In this document: in pieces, positions 1 to 10,913 of the stretch
Layout: the number at the start of each line of letters is the position of its first letter
Numbering within the stretch: position 1 is the first letter of the stretch
Assembly (NCBI RefSeq): GCF_001375515.1
Contig: NZ_CTDX01000015.1
Location: forward strand, 1 to 64,000
Length of the DNA: 64,000 nt
Reading direction: 5' to 3'
Origin: Bacillus kwashiorkori
GTDB lineage: Bacteria; Bacillota; Bacilli; Bacillales; Caldibacillaceae
Made by a program: the position numbers and the translations under genes
Notes under the pieces: generated by a model
What the model was told of the DNA's origin: nothing
The model's input: only the letters and a program-made list of their open reading frames with translations
Databases searched by the model: none

Positions 1-68
1 GCGAAGTTTGCTAGACGCTAGGAGCCGTAGCTAGACAATCATCGAGTAAAGATTCAATCCTTTTTAAT
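1..68 (+). other. 16S–23S internal transcribed spacer (3' part)
   Basis: This is the short stretch just before the 23S rRNA, so the 16S gene should lie upstream of the window. No tRNA is visible in it. It probably supplies the 5' side of the 23S processing stem. Confidence 0.7.
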
Positions 69-3003
<2,935 letters not shown>

Positions 3004-3080
3004 TATATTTACTCGAGTTTTCCTTACATGATCTAGTTTTGAGAGAATGATTTCCTTAATTCATTCTCGACTTAATATTG

Positions 3081-3196
<116 letters not shown>

Positions 3197-3231
3197 AATA
3201 TTTATATCTTCTGAGTGTGGTTTTATAATAT

Positions 3232-3306
3232 TCCGCAGTAGCTCAGTGGTAGAGCTATCGGCTGTTAACCGATCGGTCGCAGGTTCGAATCCTGCCTGCG
3301 GAGCCA
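3232..3306 (+). tRNA. tRNA-Asn (GTT)
   Basis: The cloverleaf closes with acceptor TCCGCAG/CTGCGGA, discriminator G and an encoded CCA. The anticodon loop CTGTTAA gives GTT, which reads Asn. It follows the 5S directly and is probably part of the rRNA transcript. Confidence 0.96.
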
Positions 3307-3307
3307 A

Positions 3308-3380
3308 GCTTCCATAGCTCAGTAGGTAGAGTGCTTCCATGGTAAGGAAGAGGTCACCGGTTCGAGCCCGGTTGGAAGCT
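3308..3380 (+). tRNA. tRNA-Thr (GGT)
   Basis: Acceptor GCTTCCA pairs with TGGAAGC, and the T loop TTCGAGC is intact. The anticodon loop ATGGTAA gives GGT (Thr). No CCA is encoded. One base separates it from tRNA-Asn. It is the last gene before the prophage remnant, so its 3' end is a plausible former attachment site, but no second copy of that 3' end was found downstream. Confidence 0.95.
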
Positions 3381-3401
3381 TACTTTTAAATATTGATATG
3401 A

Positions 3402-3438
3402 CGCGATTCCTGATAGTTTAGGGGTCGCATTTTTATTT
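3402..3438 (+). terminator. Intrinsic terminator after the rRNA–Asn–Thr unit
   Basis: GCGATTCC (3403–3410) pairs with GGGGTCGC (3421–3428) with two G·U pairs across a 10-base loop, and ATTTTTATTTT follows. A further inverted repeat, TTGATATGAC/GTCATATCAA, encloses it. Confidence 0.6.
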
Positions 3439-3800
3439 TGTCATATCAAATACAACATCTCTCTTTCGAGCTGTTCTTTTACCTTTTTTTATTTCGTGTA
3501 CTTGTAATCCATATTCTTTACATTGTGTTACAGCTTGCTGAACATGAACAATACGATTTTCAAAATCAAAATGCTTAAATTCTAATACGACTAATTCAGA
3601 ACGGCGTAAACCACAAGTGATAGCAAGTTTAATTATAATTTGCCAATGTAGCGGCTCTTTTTCTAGACACTTTATTAACCTATTTGCTTCCTCTTCGTCA
3701 TAAACCTCAACCTCTTTTTGCTCTACCTTTGGTTTTTTAATTCCTTCAAGTGGAGATTCTTTGATAACTTTAATTTCTTTAGCATAATAAAAACATTATT
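3433..3800 (-). pseudogene. Tyrosine-recombinase (phage integrase) remnant
   Basis: The reverse strand reads about 120 codons of a phage-type integrase catalytic domain. It includes the helix and box I arginine in the stretch CGLRRSELVVLEF and then a segment ending KRTARKRDVV before a stop at 3433–3435. The N-terminal core-binding domain and the C-terminal HxxR...Y active-site part are missing, and no start codon is present (a stop lies just upstream in frame). The gene points toward tRNA-Thr, the usual orientation of an integrase beside its att site. It is the left edge of a decayed prophage. Confidence 0.75.
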
Positions 3801-3826
3801 CAAAATACGGTAATAGTAAAAAATCG

Positions 3827-4778
3827 TTGAATAAGCAGAGGTTCATATGTCTAGCGGCGCTAAAACACTTAATCAAGCCGTGGATATGGCTACGAAAGAG
3901 TTTCTTGAAAAAGCGGGATGAATGGGGCATTTATACCGTGCTAATGAGTTCGCATGACAACTGTTCGCCATGGTGTTTGCCTTATCAAGGTACCGTTATG
4001 ATAGATGATGTTTATACATCCTTAACAAAAGAAAAGGCTTTAGAACTAAAGAAAAAAACGGGTTATGAGTTGTTATCTGAAGCTATGAAAAATGGGGCGT
4101 TCCATCCCAATTGTAGGCATTCACTAGCAACCTTCTTTCCCGGCATTTCATCATTGCCCCAAAAAGCAGATGATAAGAAAGCTTTAGACAATTACAATGC
4201 AGAACAAAAACAAAGATATTACGAGCGACAAATCAGAAAGTACAAGAGACTTGAAGTAGGTTCACTGGATGAGCAGAATCAATCAAAATACAGTGCCAAG
4301 GTAAAAGAGTGGCAGGAAAAGATGAGGCAACATTTAGCGGTGAATCCTCAACTGAGACGCGATTATTGGCGTGAAAAGGTTGAAGGTGGGTTAACCACAA
4401 AAGAGCGTTCGCAAGTATTGAAAGATGCTGCAGAACGTGAGAAAATAGAGGAAACACATTCGTTCAGATAAACAACCTAAGAAAATTCTTGAAGGTGCCC
4501 AAGGAAAGCACTTTAAAGACCATAATAACTATATCGAAGGTAGAAGTTACTTAACTATCTCGCCAGAGGAAGTTCAGGATCTCGTTAATCTACATGCAGG
4601 AACGGGTAAAATAAGACTAACTGGAAAAGGGAATTGGGATAAAAAAGAGATAATTGAGGTTGAGGAAATTATCGGAGTAAGTGTAGACAACCTTACAGGT
4701 GAAGGATTCAAAACAAACATGTTTAAGATTCATTACTCTAAAAAGGGTGTTCATATCGTACCGTTTAGAAAGGGGTAA
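3827..4778 (+). pseudogene. Phage minor capsid protein with C-terminal Ntox50 toxin domain, frameshifted
   Basis: The first reading frame (3827–4471) encodes the C-terminal half of a phage minor capsid protein 2-like protein, with the conserved patch SSHDNCSPWCLPYQG and the NGAFHPNCRHSLATFFPG motif. Its N-terminus is lost: a fragment reading HMSSGAKTLNQAVDMATKEF sits just before it in another frame. At about 4455–4465 a single-base shift moves the coding to the next frame, which runs to a stop at 4776–4778. That part reads IRSDKQPKKILEGAQGKHF and then NNYIEGRSYL, typical of polymorphic toxin type 50 (Ntox50). The parent was therefore probably one capsid-plus-toxin protein, now broken twice. 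The Ntox50 assignment rests on motif recognition, not a search. Confidence 0.75.
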
Positions 4779-4783
4779 GTGCA

Positions 4784-4987
4784 TTGAATTTACGGGAGTA
4801 TGTTGGTAAAAAAATAAGGCTGATGGATGTTGATGGCCAAGTTTTTGAAGGGAAATGCACAGATTACACACAAGCCCTCGATAACGAGCCAGAAATTGAA
4901 AGTATCGGTATTGAAACGGTGTCAGGTGCTGATTATAGTTATGAAATATACGAAAACGAAATTAAAAGTATAGAAATTATTGAATGA
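4784..4987 (+). CDS. Small acidic phage-remnant protein, possible partner of the Ntox50 domain
   Basis: A 67-residue protein starts at a TTG only 5 bases after the Ntox50 frame ends, with AAGGGGTAAGTG as ribosome binding site. It is rich in Glu, Asp and Ile and looks like a small beta-strand (Sm/LSM-like) fold, with the segment GKKIRLMDVDGQVFEGKCTD near residues 8–27. An intrinsic terminator follows immediately. Its position behind a toxin domain suggests an immunity protein, but this is inference from context only. It could equally be an ordinary phage accessory protein. Confidence 0.6.
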   Translation: MNLREYVGKKIRLMDVDGQVFEGKCTDYTQALDNEPEIESIGIETVSGADYSYEIYENEIKSIEIIE

Positions 4988-4992
4988 TTAAG

Positions 4993-5026
4993 GCATTTAC
5001 TAAGCAAATTTAGTAAGTGCTTTTTA
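4993..5026 (+). terminator. Intrinsic terminator
   Basis: GCATTTACTA (4993–5002) pairs with TAGTAAGTGC (5011–5020), followed by TTTTTATTTT. It ends the minor capsid/small-protein unit. Confidence 0.8.
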
Positions 5027-5113
5027 TTTTGCTCTTTTTAGTATTGCAGAGCATAAAGAACAAGAGCCCAAAACTGGCACTGACCAGTATAAAAAAGTAT
5101 GGAGGTTAAGAAT

Positions 5114-5740
5114 ATGGAATGGTTAAAGGAAATTTTAAAGAACGCCGGAATAGAAGAAGGTAATATCGATGGGATTGTGTCTAATATCAACAAGGAAGTA
5201 CCTAAGCACTTTATCCCGAAAGATAAGTACAACGAATTAACTAACACCAAGAATCAACTGGAGAAAGATATCCAAGAACGAGATAAACAACTTAAAGAGT
5301 TAGGTGAGACTGCTGGATTGAGCGAAGACTTAAAAAAGCAGATAGAACAACTCCAAGCCGATAACAAAGCGGCTAAAGAGCAATACGAAAAGGATTTAAA
5401 GGAACTGACCATTACGAATGCTATTAAGACTGTATTAGTAGGTAAAGTACATGATGAGGATTTGGTCGCTGGACTATTTGACCGTGAGAAATTGGTCTTA
5501 GATGGCGATAAGATTGTGGGCCTAGATGAGCAACTAAAGACTCTGAAAGAGTCAAAGGCTTTTCTGTTTAAGCAAGAAGAACAGCAACAATCAGGGTTCA
5601 GAGTTGGTGGGGATGGTCAAGGAAATGCAGTTCTCAATAACCCATTTAGCAAGGAACACTGGAACTTAACAGAGCAAGGAAAGTTATTTAAGCAAAACCC
5701 AGAACTATATAAAGCTTTAATGGCACAAGTCAGAAATTAA
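5114..5740 (+). CDS. Phage scaffold protein (GP20 type)
   Basis: This 208-residue protein matches the phage minor structural GP20 scaffold family. The N-terminus MEWLKEILKNAGI is followed by a long charged coiled coil (about residues 35–110, rich in Lys, Glu and Gln). The C-terminal domain ends near NPFSKEHWNLTEQGKLFKQN. Scaffold proteins shape the capsid during head assembly and are absent from the finished virion. I place the start at ATG 5114 behind GGAGG (5101–5105), not at the upstream ATG that overlaps that site. It is the only prophage gene here that looks full length. The adjacent capsid gene is truncated, so it has no working role now. Confidence 0.85.
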   Translation: MEWLKEILKNAGIEEGNIDGIVSNINKEVPKHFIPKDKYNELTNTKNQLEKDIQERDKQLKELGETAGLSEDLKKQIEQLQADNKAAKEQYEKDLKELTITNAIKTVLVGKVHDEDLVAGLFDREKLVLDGDKIVGLDEQLKTLKESKAFLFKQEEQQQSGFRVGGDGQGNAVLNNPFSKEHWNLTEQGKLFKQNPELYKALMAQVRN

Positions 5741-5762
5741 CAAAAAAAGGAGAATGATATAA

Positions 5763-6071
5763 ATGAACGGAATCACACGCTTAGAAGAAGTTATACAACC
5801 GGAGATTTTTACTCCATATACAATTCAAAGAACAATGGAGCTATCAGCGCTAGTACAAAGCGGAATTATTACAAACGACGCCGAATTCGATAGCTTGGCA
5901 AGTGGACCTAATACGCTTATTAACATGCCATTTTGGAATGATTTAGGAAATGATGAATCACAGGTAATGCGTAATGAAGGTGACATGACTATCGGAAAAA
6001 TTACTTCTAGTGATGACGTTGCCCGTAAACATGCTCGCGTAAATGCTTGGGGTGCGAACGGCCTCATGTAA
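5763..6071 (+). pseudogene. Phage major capsid protein, N-terminal fragment
   Basis: The gene has a good ribosome binding site (AAAGGAGAATGATATAA) and starts MNGITRLEEVIQPEIF. It follows the pattern of phage coat proteins, with NDAEFDSLASGPNTLINMPF and ASSDD-like segments, but stops after 102 residues at HARVNAWGANGLM. Family members are about 300 or more residues, so two thirds are missing. The break marks a deletion of the rest of the prophage. Confidence 0.7.
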
Positions 6072-6304
6072 GCAACAACAATAAAATAGCCATTAGCACT
6101 CTACTATCATGTGTTAGTGTTCTATTAGTCGGTGTGTTAATTACAATGCTTAAGGGGATGTTTTTTTGAAAAAACCATTAATGTAATAATGAACAATAGC
6201 ATACTAATCAATTTGCTATTTAGTATGTTATTTAAATTAATTTAATTTTTCTCTATCGAAAGAAAAACACATTTTTCATCATAAAAAATAAAATTTATTT
6301 TTTA
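6072..6304 (+). other. Prophage-remnant debris without a complete gene
   Basis: No full gene is visible. One frame (about 6089–6168) reads NKIAISTLLSCVSVLLVGVL and then ITMLKGMFF before a stop. This is a hydrophobic helix with a positive tail, like the end of a small phage lysis-cassette protein, but it has no start. The rest is AT-rich. Confidence 0.35.
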
Positions 6305-6333
6305 TTGACAAACTATCGATATGATGTTATTAT
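6305..6333 (+). promoter_or_regulatory. Sigma-A promoter of the six-tRNA cluster
   Basis: The sequence shows TTGACA (6305–6310), a 17-base spacer and TATTAT (6328–6333). It lies about 100 bases before tRNA-Glu, so the cluster does not depend on the rRNA promoter. Confidence 0.75.
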
Positions 6334-6433
6334 TAAAAAGTCGTTTTGATTAAAAGTAATTCAACTACAACTTAGTTCAACACTTAAAGTGGACATGCAA
6401 TGAATGATTGCTGGTTAAAGTTGGTGGAATTTT

Positions 6434-6508
6434 GGCCCCTTGGTCAAGCGGTTAAGACACCGCCCTTTCACGGCGGTAACACGGGTTCGAATCCCGTAGG
6501 GGTCACCA
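6434..6508 (+). tRNA. tRNA-Glu (TTC)
   Basis: Acceptor GGCCCCT pairs with AGGGGTC, followed by discriminator A and an encoded CCA. The anticodon loop CTTTCAC gives TTC (Glu). Confidence 0.96.
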
Positions 6509-6516
6509 TATAATTT

Positions 6517-6592
6517 GGAGGATTAGCTCAGCTGGGAGAGCACTTGCCTTACAAGCAAGGGGTCGGCGGTTCGATCCCGTCATCCTCCACCA
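6517..6592 (+). tRNA. tRNA-Val (TAC)
   Basis: Acceptor GGAGGAT pairs with ATCCTCC and CCA is encoded. The anticodon loop CTTACAA gives TAC (Val). Confidence 0.96.
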
Positions 6593-6660
6593 TGCGAGAA
6601 CATAATCATTAGAAACATTATGTCAAAGAGTCAATAATTATTGCTAATAAGTGATTATTA

Positions 6661-6733
6661 GCCGACTTAGCTCAACTGGTAGAGCAACTGAATCGTAATC
6701 AGTAGGTTGCGGGTTCAAGTCCTGCAGTCGGCA
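6661..6733 (+). tRNA. tRNA-Thr (CGT)
   Basis: Acceptor GCCGACT pairs with AGTCGGC, and no CCA is encoded. The anticodon loop ATCGTAA gives CGT (Thr). It is a different isoacceptor from the GGT gene before the prophage. Confidence 0.95.
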
Positions 6734-6752
6734 TTGCAGGAGTTTTTAATAT

Positions 6753-6837
6753 GGAGGGGTAGCGAAGTGGCTAAACGCGGCGGACTGTAAATCCGCTCCC
6801 TCAGGGTTCGGCGGTTCGAATCCGTCCCCCTCCACCA
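6753..6837 (+). tRNA. tRNA-Tyr (GTA)
   Basis: Acceptor GGAGGGG pairs with CCCCTCC and CCA is encoded. The long variable arm typical of bacterial tRNA-Tyr is present, and the anticodon loop TGTAAAT gives GTA. Confidence 0.95.
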
Positions 6838-6902
6838 CTTGAATATTCTTCTGTTAACTGGGCAAGATATGTATATGTCCATTTTGATTTTTATTATATT
6901 GG

Positions 6903-6977
6903 TGGGCTATAGCCAAGCGGTAAGGCAACGGACTTTGACTCCGTCATGCGTTGGTTCGAATCCAGCTAGCCCAGCCA
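6903..6977 (+). tRNA. tRNA-Gln (TTG)
   Basis: Acceptor TGGGCTA pairs with TAGCCCA, with discriminator G and an encoded CCA. The anticodon loop CTTTGAC gives TTG (Gln). Confidence 0.96.
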
Positions 6978-7008
6978 TTTTTTATTTTTAAGGTTAACAA
7001 ATTATTAC

Positions 7009-7081
7009 GAGCCATTAGCTCAGTCGGTAGAGCATCTGACTTTTAATCAGAGGGTCGGAGGTTCGAGTCCTCCATGGCTCA
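7009..7081 (+). tRNA. tRNA-Lys (TTT)
   Basis: Acceptor GAGCCAT pairs with ATGGCTC and no CCA is encoded. The anticodon loop CTTTTAA gives TTT (Lys). It is the last gene of the cluster, and a terminator follows within 6 bases. Confidence 0.95.
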
Positions 7082-7085
7082 TCAG

Positions 7086-7133
7086 AAAAGCTATTCAAGT
7101 TGACTAATAATAGTCATTTTGAATAGCTTTTTT
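7086..7133 (+). terminator. Intrinsic terminator of the tRNA cluster
   Basis: AAAGCTATTCAA (7087–7098) pairs perfectly with TTGAATAGCTTT (7119–7130), followed by a T run. Confidence 0.85.
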
Positions 7134-7212
7134 ACTTTCATAAATTATATCCTCCGCTTATTTTGAATGGTTGTTTTGATTAGAGTGAATATTTATGCAT
7201 TTTTTTGTGAAG

Positions 7213-7241
7213 TTGAGCCATTTAATGAAAGCGAATACAAT
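7213..7241 (+). promoter_or_regulatory. Likely sigma-A promoter of rocF
   Basis: TTGAGC (7213–7218), a 17-base spacer and TACAAT (7236–7241) are present. The predicted transcript starts near 7248, right at the GGGGGAGG ribosome binding site, leaving a very short 5' leader. No -12/-24 (SigL type) promoter of the kind known for B. subtilis rocDEF was seen. Confidence 0.45.
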
Positions 7242-7264
7242 AGGTGTAGGGGGAGGAATAAAAT

Positions 7265-8164
7265 ATGAAAAAGAAAATTTCTATTGTAGGCGCACCAATG
7301 GATTTAGGACAACTCCGCCGAGGTGTGGATATGGGACCTAGTGCTATTCGTTATGCAGGAGTTGTCGAGAGACTTGAAGGGTTAGGTTATGATATTCATG
7401 ATATGGGCGATATTGAAATTGGACGTCCTAAAAGTACGTTAGATTCGCAATCGAAATTAAGAAATTTACACGCTGTAGTAGAGGCAAATGTTAAACTAAA
7501 AGAAAAGGTTACTGAGATTATTGAAAAGGGATCTTTTCCATTAATTTTAGGTGGAGATCATAGTATTGCAATTGGTAGTCTTGCTGCCATTAGTCAGTTT
7601 CATAAAACACTAGGTGTAATCTGGTATGATGCTCACGCTGATTTAAATACAGCTGAAACTTCTCCATCTGGAAATATTCACGGAATGCCGTTAGCCGCTA
7701 GTATCGGTTTAGGGGATTCATCTTTAGTCAATATTGGAGGTTTTTCACCAAAGATATTACCGGAAAATGTAGTGATTATTGGGGCCCGGTCTATCGATGA
7801 AGGAGAAAAGATATTAATTAAAGAAAAGGGAATAAAAGTTTTTACTATGCATGAAATAGATAGAATGGGCATGAGCAATGTTATGGAAGAAGCGATAAAT
7901 TATTTGAAAGAGAAGGTAGATGGAGTCCATTTATCGTTAGACTTAGATGCGCTGGATCCACTATATGCTCCAGGTGTTGGAACTCCAGTTGTGGGGGGTC
8001 TTACATATAGAGAGAGTCACCTAGCGATGGAAATGTTAGCAGAGTCTAAACTAATTGTTTCTGCGGAATTTGTTGAAGTAAATCCGATTTTAGATGAAAG
8101 AAATAGAACCGGAACGTTAGCAGTAGACTTAATGGGTTCTTTATTTGGAGAAACTCTTTTATAG
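7265..8164 (+). CDS. rocF: Arginase
   Basis: Arginase hydrolyses L-arginine to ornithine and urea in the cytoplasm, feeding the Roc catabolic pathway. The 299-residue protein has all metal-binding signatures of the ureohydrolase family: GGDHSIAIG (about residues 97–105), DAHADLN (about 122–128) and [19 protein letters not shown] (about 224–242). These supply the His and Asp ligands of the two Mn2+ ions. The length is normal for Bacillus RocF (about 297–299). The start is an ATG behind GGGGGAGG. It is a single-gene unit between two terminators and sits upstream of sigW, as in several Bacillus genomes. No transport or ornithine aminotransferase gene accompanies it here. Confidence 0.97.
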   Translation: MKKKISIVGAPMDLGQLRRGVDMGPSAIRYAGVVERLEGLGYDIHDMGDIEIGRPKSTLDSQSKLRNLHAVVEANVKLKEKVTEIIEKGSFPLILGGDHSIAIGSLAAISQFHKTLGVIWYDAHADLNTAETSPSGNIHGMPLAASIGLGDSSLVNIGGFSPKILPENVVIIGARSIDEGEKILIKEKGIKVFTMHEIDRMGMSNVMEEAINYLKEKVDGVHLSLDLDALDPLYAPGVGTPVVGGLTYRESHLAMEMLAESKLIVSAEFVEVNPILDERNRTGTLAVDLMGSLFGETLL

Positions 8165-8187
8165 TAGAAAAAAATAACTAGTTTTTT

Positions 8188-8270
8188 AAAAGGATTGTCA
8201 AAATGGTATGAAGGAAAAACGGTACCATACCCCGTTCTACTAATTATACCTTTCTGGCAGTCCTTTTTTT
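8188..8270 (+). terminator. Bulky intrinsic terminator after rocF
   Basis: AAAAGGATTGTCA (8188–8200) pairs with TGGCAGTCCTTTT (8255–8267) with two G·U pairs, then a T run. A second inner stem (TGGTA/TACCA, about 8204–8227) sits inside the loop. The rest of the 352-base gap before sigW holds only the SigW promoter. Confidence 0.7.
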
Positions 8271-8452
8271 GGTTTTTAAGGAAATATCTTTAGCAAGTTA
8301 TCGTTTATTTTATAAAAGGCAATTAGATAAGGGGATTTACCTATACGTTTTCCTTGGATAGTTATGTAAATTACTATATATAGTTTTATTCCAACATTAT
8401 GGAAGTGGATTTTGTTACAAAAATGTCAAATAAAGTAGTATAATAATGTAAG

Positions 8453-8483
8453 CGAAACGAAACCTTTTTAAATAACGTACGTA
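8453..8483 (+). promoter_or_regulatory. SigW-type autoregulatory promoter
   Basis: Two overlapping CGAAAC boxes (8453–8458 and 8458–8463) precede two overlapping CGTA boxes (8476–8479 and 8480–8483). The second pair fits the known SigW pattern (TGAAAC, then N-TTT, 16 bases, CGTA) best. Transcription would start near 8490, and the ribosome binding site GCGGAGGG is at 8503–8510. SigW controlling its own gene is established in B. subtilis. Confidence 0.8.
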
Positions 8484-8516
8484 AATATGTTAGCCGCATA
8501 GAGCGGAGGGTATAAG

Positions 8517-9080
8517 ATGGATGAAATTGTTAAAAAAAGAATCAAAGAGGTCTTAAAGGGGGATCATAATGCCTTTGGTGAAATTGTAGAACTTTATAAA
8601 GATAAGGTTTATCAATTATGTTATCGAATGCTTGGCAACTCCCATGAGGCTGAAGATATTGCGCAAGAGGCATTCATCCGTGCATATGTTAATATTGAAC
8701 GATATCATATTGATCGGAAATTTTCAACATGGCTTTATAGAATTGCAACAAACCTTTGCATTGACCGTATAAGAAAGAAGAAACCTGACTATTATTTAGA
8801 TGCTGAGGTTGCTGGTACGGAGGGATTAACGATGTACTCGCAAATTGCAGCTGATGGAGTTTTACCAGAGGATGAAGTGGCGAGTATTGAGTTACAGGGA
8901 CAAATTCAAAGAGAAATATTGAATTTGCCTGATAAGTATCGTTCTGTCATTGTACTAAGGTATATTGAAGAGCTTTCGTTAAATGAAATTAGTGAAGTTC
9001 TCGATTTACCAATAGGCACAGTTAAGACAAGAATCCACCGGGGTAGGGAAGCTTTACGTAAGCGACTACGTCATATTTAA
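8517..9080 (+). CDS. sigW: ECF sigma factor SigW
   Basis: This 187-residue ECF sigma factor directs RNA polymerase to cell-envelope stress and antimicrobial-peptide resistance genes. Region 2 (about residues 20–90) carries the core-binding segment QLCYRMLGNSHEAEDIAQEA and the -10 recognition segment FSTWLYRIATNLCIDRIRK. Region 4 (about 130–185) has the helix–turn–helix in ELSLNEISEVLDLPIGTVKT. The length equals B. subtilis SigW. An autoregulatory promoter precedes it, and its anti-sigma gene rsiW follows after 18 bases. Transcription is expected when RsiW is degraded by regulated proteolysis. Confidence 0.97.
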   Translation: MDEIVKKRIKEVLKGDHNAFGEIVELYKDKVYQLCYRMLGNSHEAEDIAQEAFIRAYVNIERYHIDRKFSTWLYRIATNLCIDRIRKKKPDYYLDAEVAGTEGLTMYSQIAADGVLPEDEVASIELQGQIQREILNLPDKYRSVIVLRYIEELSLNEISEVLDLPIGTVKTRIHRGREALRKRLRHI

Positions 9081-9098
9081 GGATTGAGGTGAGAACCT

Positions 9099-9728
9099 TT
9101 GAATAATTGTCCTGAGAGAATCATTAAGCACATGCACGATTTTCTTGATGATGACATTTCTCCAGAACATGAATTGGAATTAAAGGGACATTTAAAAGAC
9201 TGTGAAGATTGCCGAAAACTTTTTCAAGAATATCAAAAGACAATAGCTTTAGTGAAAAGCACTGAAACATTACATGCTCCATTAGGTTTTACACAAAATA
9301 TTATGAAGAATTTACCTAAGGAACAGCCAAAAGTTAGTGCCAAACGTTGGTTTAGACATCACCCATTCTTAACGGCTGCTGCGGTATTTACTTTCTTAAT
9401 GTTGACAAGTCTTTTTTCCACTTGGAGCCAGGAGTCAGATTTTTCAGTGACAAAACAAGACAATATTATTATTGAAAATAATACAGCAATTGTCCCAGAA
9501 GGCGAAACAATTAAAGGAGATATTGTTGTAAAAAATGGCGATATTCGTATTGAAGGAAAAGTAGAAGGTGATGTAACAGTCATCAATGGAGAAAAATATT
9601 TAGCATCTGCTGGTGATGTAACCGGAAATATTGAAGAAATAAATCAAGCCTTTGATTGGCTGTGGTATCAAATAAAAACCTCTGTTAAGAAGTTTATCAC
9701 CGTAATTAGAGGAGAAGATCCTTCATGA
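9099..9728 (+). CDS. rsiW: Anti-sigma-W factor
   Basis: This single-pass membrane protein holds SigW inactive until site-1 and site-2 proteases cut it. The cytoplasmic zinc anti-sigma domain contains the H-x3-C-x2-C signature in HLKDCEDCRK (about residues 28–37). One transmembrane helix, FLTAAAVFTFLMLTSLF, spans about 88–104. The extracellular part contains a short run resembling a bactofilin-like beta repeat (IVVKNGDIRIEGKVEGDV). The length of 209 residues fits RsiW. The TTG start follows GGATTGAGGTGAG, 18 bases after sigW, so the two are co-transcribed. Confidence 0.94.
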   Translation: MNNCPERIIKHMHDFLDDDISPEHELELKGHLKDCEDCRKLFQEYQKTIALVKSTETLHAPLGFTQNIMKNLPKEQPKVSAKRWFRHHPFLTAAAVFTFLMLTSLFSTWSQESDFSVTKQDNIIIENNTAIVPEGETIKGDIVVKNGDIRIEGKVEGDVTVINGEKYLASAGDVTGNIEEINQAFDWLWYQIKTSVKKFITVIRGEDPS

Positions 9729-9744
9729 TAACTACAAAGATATA

Positions 9745-9779
9745 GCATAGCTAGCGAAACATGCTAGTTATGCTTTTTT
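9745..9779 (+). terminator. Intrinsic terminator of sigW–rsiW
   Basis: GCATAGCTAGC (9745–9755) pairs with GCTAGTTATGC (9763–9773), followed by TTTTTT. Confidence 0.85.
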
Positions 9780-9840
9780 CATTTACAGAACTCGTGTAGG
9801 TGTATTGAAATATTTTTATGATTATTTTCGAGGAATACTA

Positions 9841-9849
9841 TGGTATAAT
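9841..9849 (+). promoter_or_regulatory. Extended -10 promoter for cdaA–cdaR(–glmM)
   Basis: TGGTATAAT is a TGN extended -10 with a perfect TATAAT (9844–9849) but no good -35 box at the right distance. It lies about 230 bases before cdaA. The remaining leader (about 9856–10062) shows no recognised riboswitch. Confidence 0.5.
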
Positions 9850-10076
9850 ATTGTATTGTATAAAAAACATCTAGTTGTAGTCGGAGATACATAAGAAAAG
9901 TAAATAGGCTAGGTTATTATTCAACTTGAATGAATAAACTAGTATAAAAGCAATTTCTCGCTATATTTTGTGCTTATGTTCATTTTAGTATCAAATAAAA
10001 AAGAACAGCATATTTTATTTATTGTCCTTTCTCATAACAATTATGGGCATTTTTGAATAATATTGGAGGAAGAAAT

Positions 10077-10913
10077 ATGCCATTCGCAAATTTTTTTGCA
10101 AACTTCACAATTTTAGACTATGTATCCAGTATTATTGACATTCTTGTTGTCTGGTATTTTATTTATAAACTATTTATGATTGTGCGAGGCACGAAAGCAG
10201 TACAATTAATTAATGGTATTTTTGTTATTTTAATTTTTCGGACGCTTAGCCAAGTTTTAGGTTTGCATACATTACAGTGGTTAATGGAGCAAGTTATTCG
10301 TTGGGGAGTTTTAGCCATTATTATAATTTTCCAACCGGAAATTCGCCGAGCATTAGAACAGCTAGGTCGAGGGAAAATTTTCACTAGAATCAGACAAAAG
10401 GAAGAAGAAAAACATGAGCATTTAATTGATTCTATCGTAAAAGCAAGTGATTACATGGCAAAACGGCGGATTGGTGCATTAATATCAATTGCCCAAGAAA
10501 CTGGTATGAATGATTACATTGAAACGGGTATTGCATTAAATGCAAAGGTATCTTCAGAGTTATTGATTAATACGTTCATTCCGAATACACCACTTCATGA
10601 TGGTGCTGTTATTATTCATCAGGATGAAATAAAGGCGGCGGCATGTTACTTGCCTTTATCTGAAAATCCTTTTATCTCTAAGGAATTAGGTACGAGACAT
10701 CGCGCGGCAATAGGTGTTAGCGAGGTCACGGACAGTGTCACTATTGTTATATCCGAAGAAACAGGAGGAGTTTCTGTTGCGAAAAATGGAGAACTGCATC
10801 ATGATTTATCGCAAGAAGAACTCCGGAATTTACTGAAATCTGTCTTATTGAAAGAGGAAGAGCAACAAGCGACTTCAGCACTATGGAGTAAGTGGGTGAA
10901 GCGAAATGGATAA
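10077..10913 (+). CDS. cdaA: Diadenylate cyclase CdaA
   Basis: CdaA condenses two ATP into cyclic di-AMP, the second messenger governing potassium and osmolyte balance and wall homeostasis. Three transmembrane helices occupy about residues 10–80. The DAC catalytic domain follows and shows both signatures: the DGA motif in NTPLHDGAVIIHQDE and the RHR motif in ELGTRHRAAIGVSE. I start it at ATG 10077, 278 residues, because GGAGGA stands 6 bases upstream; a further-upstream TTG would swallow this site. Its stop overlaps the cdaR start by 8 bases, so the two are coupled. cdaA–cdaR–glmM is the conserved Firmicutes operon. Confidence 0.97.
   Translation: MPFANFFANFTILDYVSSIIDILVVWYFIYKLFMIVRGTKAVQLINGIFVILIFRTLSQVLGLHTLQWLMEQVIRWGVLAIIIIFQPEIRRALEQLGRGKIFTRIRQKEEEKHEHLIDSIVKASDYMAKRRIGALISIAQETGMNDYIETGIALNAKVSSELLINTFIPNTPLHDGAVIIHQDEIKAAACYLPLSENPFISKELGTRHRAAIGVSEVTDSVTIVISEETGGVSVAKNGELHHDLSQEELRNLLKSVLLKEEEQQATSALWSKWVKRNG

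Noticed and set aside
3381..6433. attL/attR pair for the prophage remnant
   Set aside because: I looked for a second copy of the tRNA-Thr 3' end near the right edge and found none; deletion may have removed it.
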